Part shown: positions 63,437 to 64,000 of the stretch, one piece after another
Position numbering within the stretch: the stretch's first letter is position 1
How the letters are laid out: each line of letters opens with the position of its first letter
Source: Nematostella vectensis
Lineage: Eukaryota > Cnidaria > Anthozoa > Actiniaria > Edwardsiidae
Assembly: GCF_932526225.1 (NCBI RefSeq)
Contig: NC_064045.1
Coordinates: 1,240,001-1,304,000, forward strand
Length of the DNA: 64,000 bases
Direction of reading: 5' to 3'
Notes under the pieces: model-generated
What the model was told of the DNA's origin: nothing
Databases searched by the model: none
Seen by the model: only the letters and a program-made list of their open reading frames with translations
Made by a program: the position numbers and the translations under genes

Positions 63437-64000
63437 TCTTTTGTTTTCATTTTATATTGAAACCTGTGTCAACAGGTGTAAAGTGTATTAACACTAGCTT
63501 TACACCTGTAAAATATCAGCAACTATCTGTGATAGAAGTGGCTGGCGTAATAACAGCTTGGCTTGCTTGAATCTCTGCCTTGTATTTGGCTAGAACTAGT
63601 TCTTTGATCTCGAACGGGTAAAGGGCCCCATGCAGGTTTTTTTTTTTACGATATACACCTTATAATTATAATTGATGTCCATCGCAATCCCTGCTTCCTA
63701 AAGTTAGAGCCTAGTGCACCACTGGAGTCCAATGGACTCCGTGAAATTTAAAAATGCATACCGCTAGTTTTGCCGCTGTTAATTTATCATATACCATTGT
63801 CTGGTCTCGCAAATAAATAATAAGAGATACATTATATATTTCAATATATACAGAAATACTTTATATGTTAATATAATATAAGAGTCTCCAGAGGGACTTT
63901 GAAGGCTGTTCCAAAACTGTGCTTATTATACATGTACGACCTACTTTGGGTTTAGAAGTTTGTGAGAAGTCATTGAATATCTTATTCGGTTTTGTTTCTC

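Larger units (their letters stand above)
1..64000. repeat. Satellite DNA array of ~929-bp tandem monomers
   Basis: The same unit is repeated head to tail across the window, always in the same orientation. Counting one landmark per unit (AT[A/G]GTGTTCTTTGTT) gives 67 copies between 574 and 63198. Spacing is mostly 923-932 bp, with exceptions of 889 bp (four times), 913 bp (once; a second copy of that monomer runs off the window end) and 1663 bp (twice, where a retroelement is inserted). Monomers differ by scattered substitutions and by the length of two T-tracts. Apart from the two retroelement copies, no stretch of non-satellite DNA exists, so every gene-free interval in the window is this repeat. 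The monomer resembles no repeat family or RNA gene that I recognise. Confidence 0.98.
56851..64000 (+). repeat. Second copy of the 14.65-kb block (incomplete)
   Basis: Landmarks 56894, 57822, 58750, 60413, 61340, 62267 and 63198 match 42240, 43168, 44096, 45759, 46684, 47611 and 48540. The offset grows only from 14,654 to 14,658 bp. The retroelement, its insertion point, the diverged monomer that hosts it and the 16-bp deletion near 63429 are all repeated. Only a few differences are visible, for example a CTGCC versus CTCTGCC indel and one C/S codon in the retroelement. The copy runs off the window end. Confidence 0.92.

Noticed and set aside
1-64000. CRISPR-like or bacterial repeat array
   Set aside because: The repeat unit is ~929 bp with no short spacer-repeat pattern, and the only coding remnant is a metazoan-type non-LTR reverse transcriptase.
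1-64000. rRNA, 5S, histone or snRNA tandem gene cluster
   Set aside because: A ~930-bp period would suit some tandem RNA-gene clusters, but I see no 5S, snRNA, histone or rRNA sequence in the monomer on either strand.
1-64000. Telomeric or subtelomeric simple repeats
   Set aside because: No TTAGGG-like or other short tandem telomere motif is present; only T-tracts and AT-rich stretches inside the monomer.
42196-64000. Treating the near-perfect duplication as certain assembly error
   Set aside because: Several small differences between the copies (a Cys/Ser codon, a 2-bp indel, T-tract and C-run lengths, G/A near 45636 versus 60290) suggest two real loci, though artefact or haplotype joining cannot be excluded without reads.

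Overview
The whole 64-kb window is one head-to-tail satellite DNA array on a eukaryotic (almost certainly metazoan) chromosome. The basic unit is a roughly 929-bp, AT-rich monomer (usually 923-932 bp). A landmark copied in every unit (AT[A/G]GTGTTCTTTGTT) occurs 67 times on the + strand, from 574 to 63198, so about 68 monomers cover the window without a gap. I find no host gene, tRNA, rRNA, CRISPR array or bacterial-style regulatory signal. The only non-satellite DNA is a 731-bp 5'-truncated non-LTR retrotransposon fragment, present twice (44124-44854 and 58778-59508). It encodes the C-terminal part of a CR1/jockey-like reverse transcriptase ORF. This family, the AT-rich satellite and the lack of bacterial gene structure suggest an invertebrate animal; I cannot name the species.

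Layout. Monomers fall into recurrent types arranged in higher-order repeats (HORs). Unit 1 (1-8371) is a nine-monomer HOR. Units 2 (8372-15769, eight monomers), 3 (15770-24094, nine), 4 (24095-32420, nine) and 5 (32421-39813, eight) share the monomer order a-b-c-d-e-f-g and differ only at their ends. An 889-bp monomer with a 40-bp deletion marks position e in units 2-5. Units 2 and 4 resemble each other, as do 3 and 5, so the HOR itself seems to have been copied as a dimer of about 16 kb. From 39814 to 50738 the monomers are more heterogeneous and include the first retroelement insertion. The segment 50739-55389 is a near-copy of the second part of unit 1 (2790-8371) with one monomer fewer. 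After one 'a' monomer and the start of a 'b' monomer, from about 56.85 kb to the window end the sequence repeats 42.19-49.34 kb almost perfectly (offset 14,654-14,658 bp), retroelement included.

How it works as a system. The array records several rounds of tandem amplification: monomer, then HOR, then HOR dimer, then a 14.65-kb block. Unequal exchange has left recognisable hybrid monomers (near 6.1, 15.2, 30.9, 31.8 and 56.9 kb). Each monomer carries conserved inverted repeats, including a three-arm set able to form alternative hairpins, and a nearly invariant core around CACGTG. A centromeric or pericentromeric/heterochromatic location is plausible but cannot be shown from sequence alone. 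Open reading frames of 60-167 codons recur in every monomer on both strands, but they look like by-products of repetition rather than genes.
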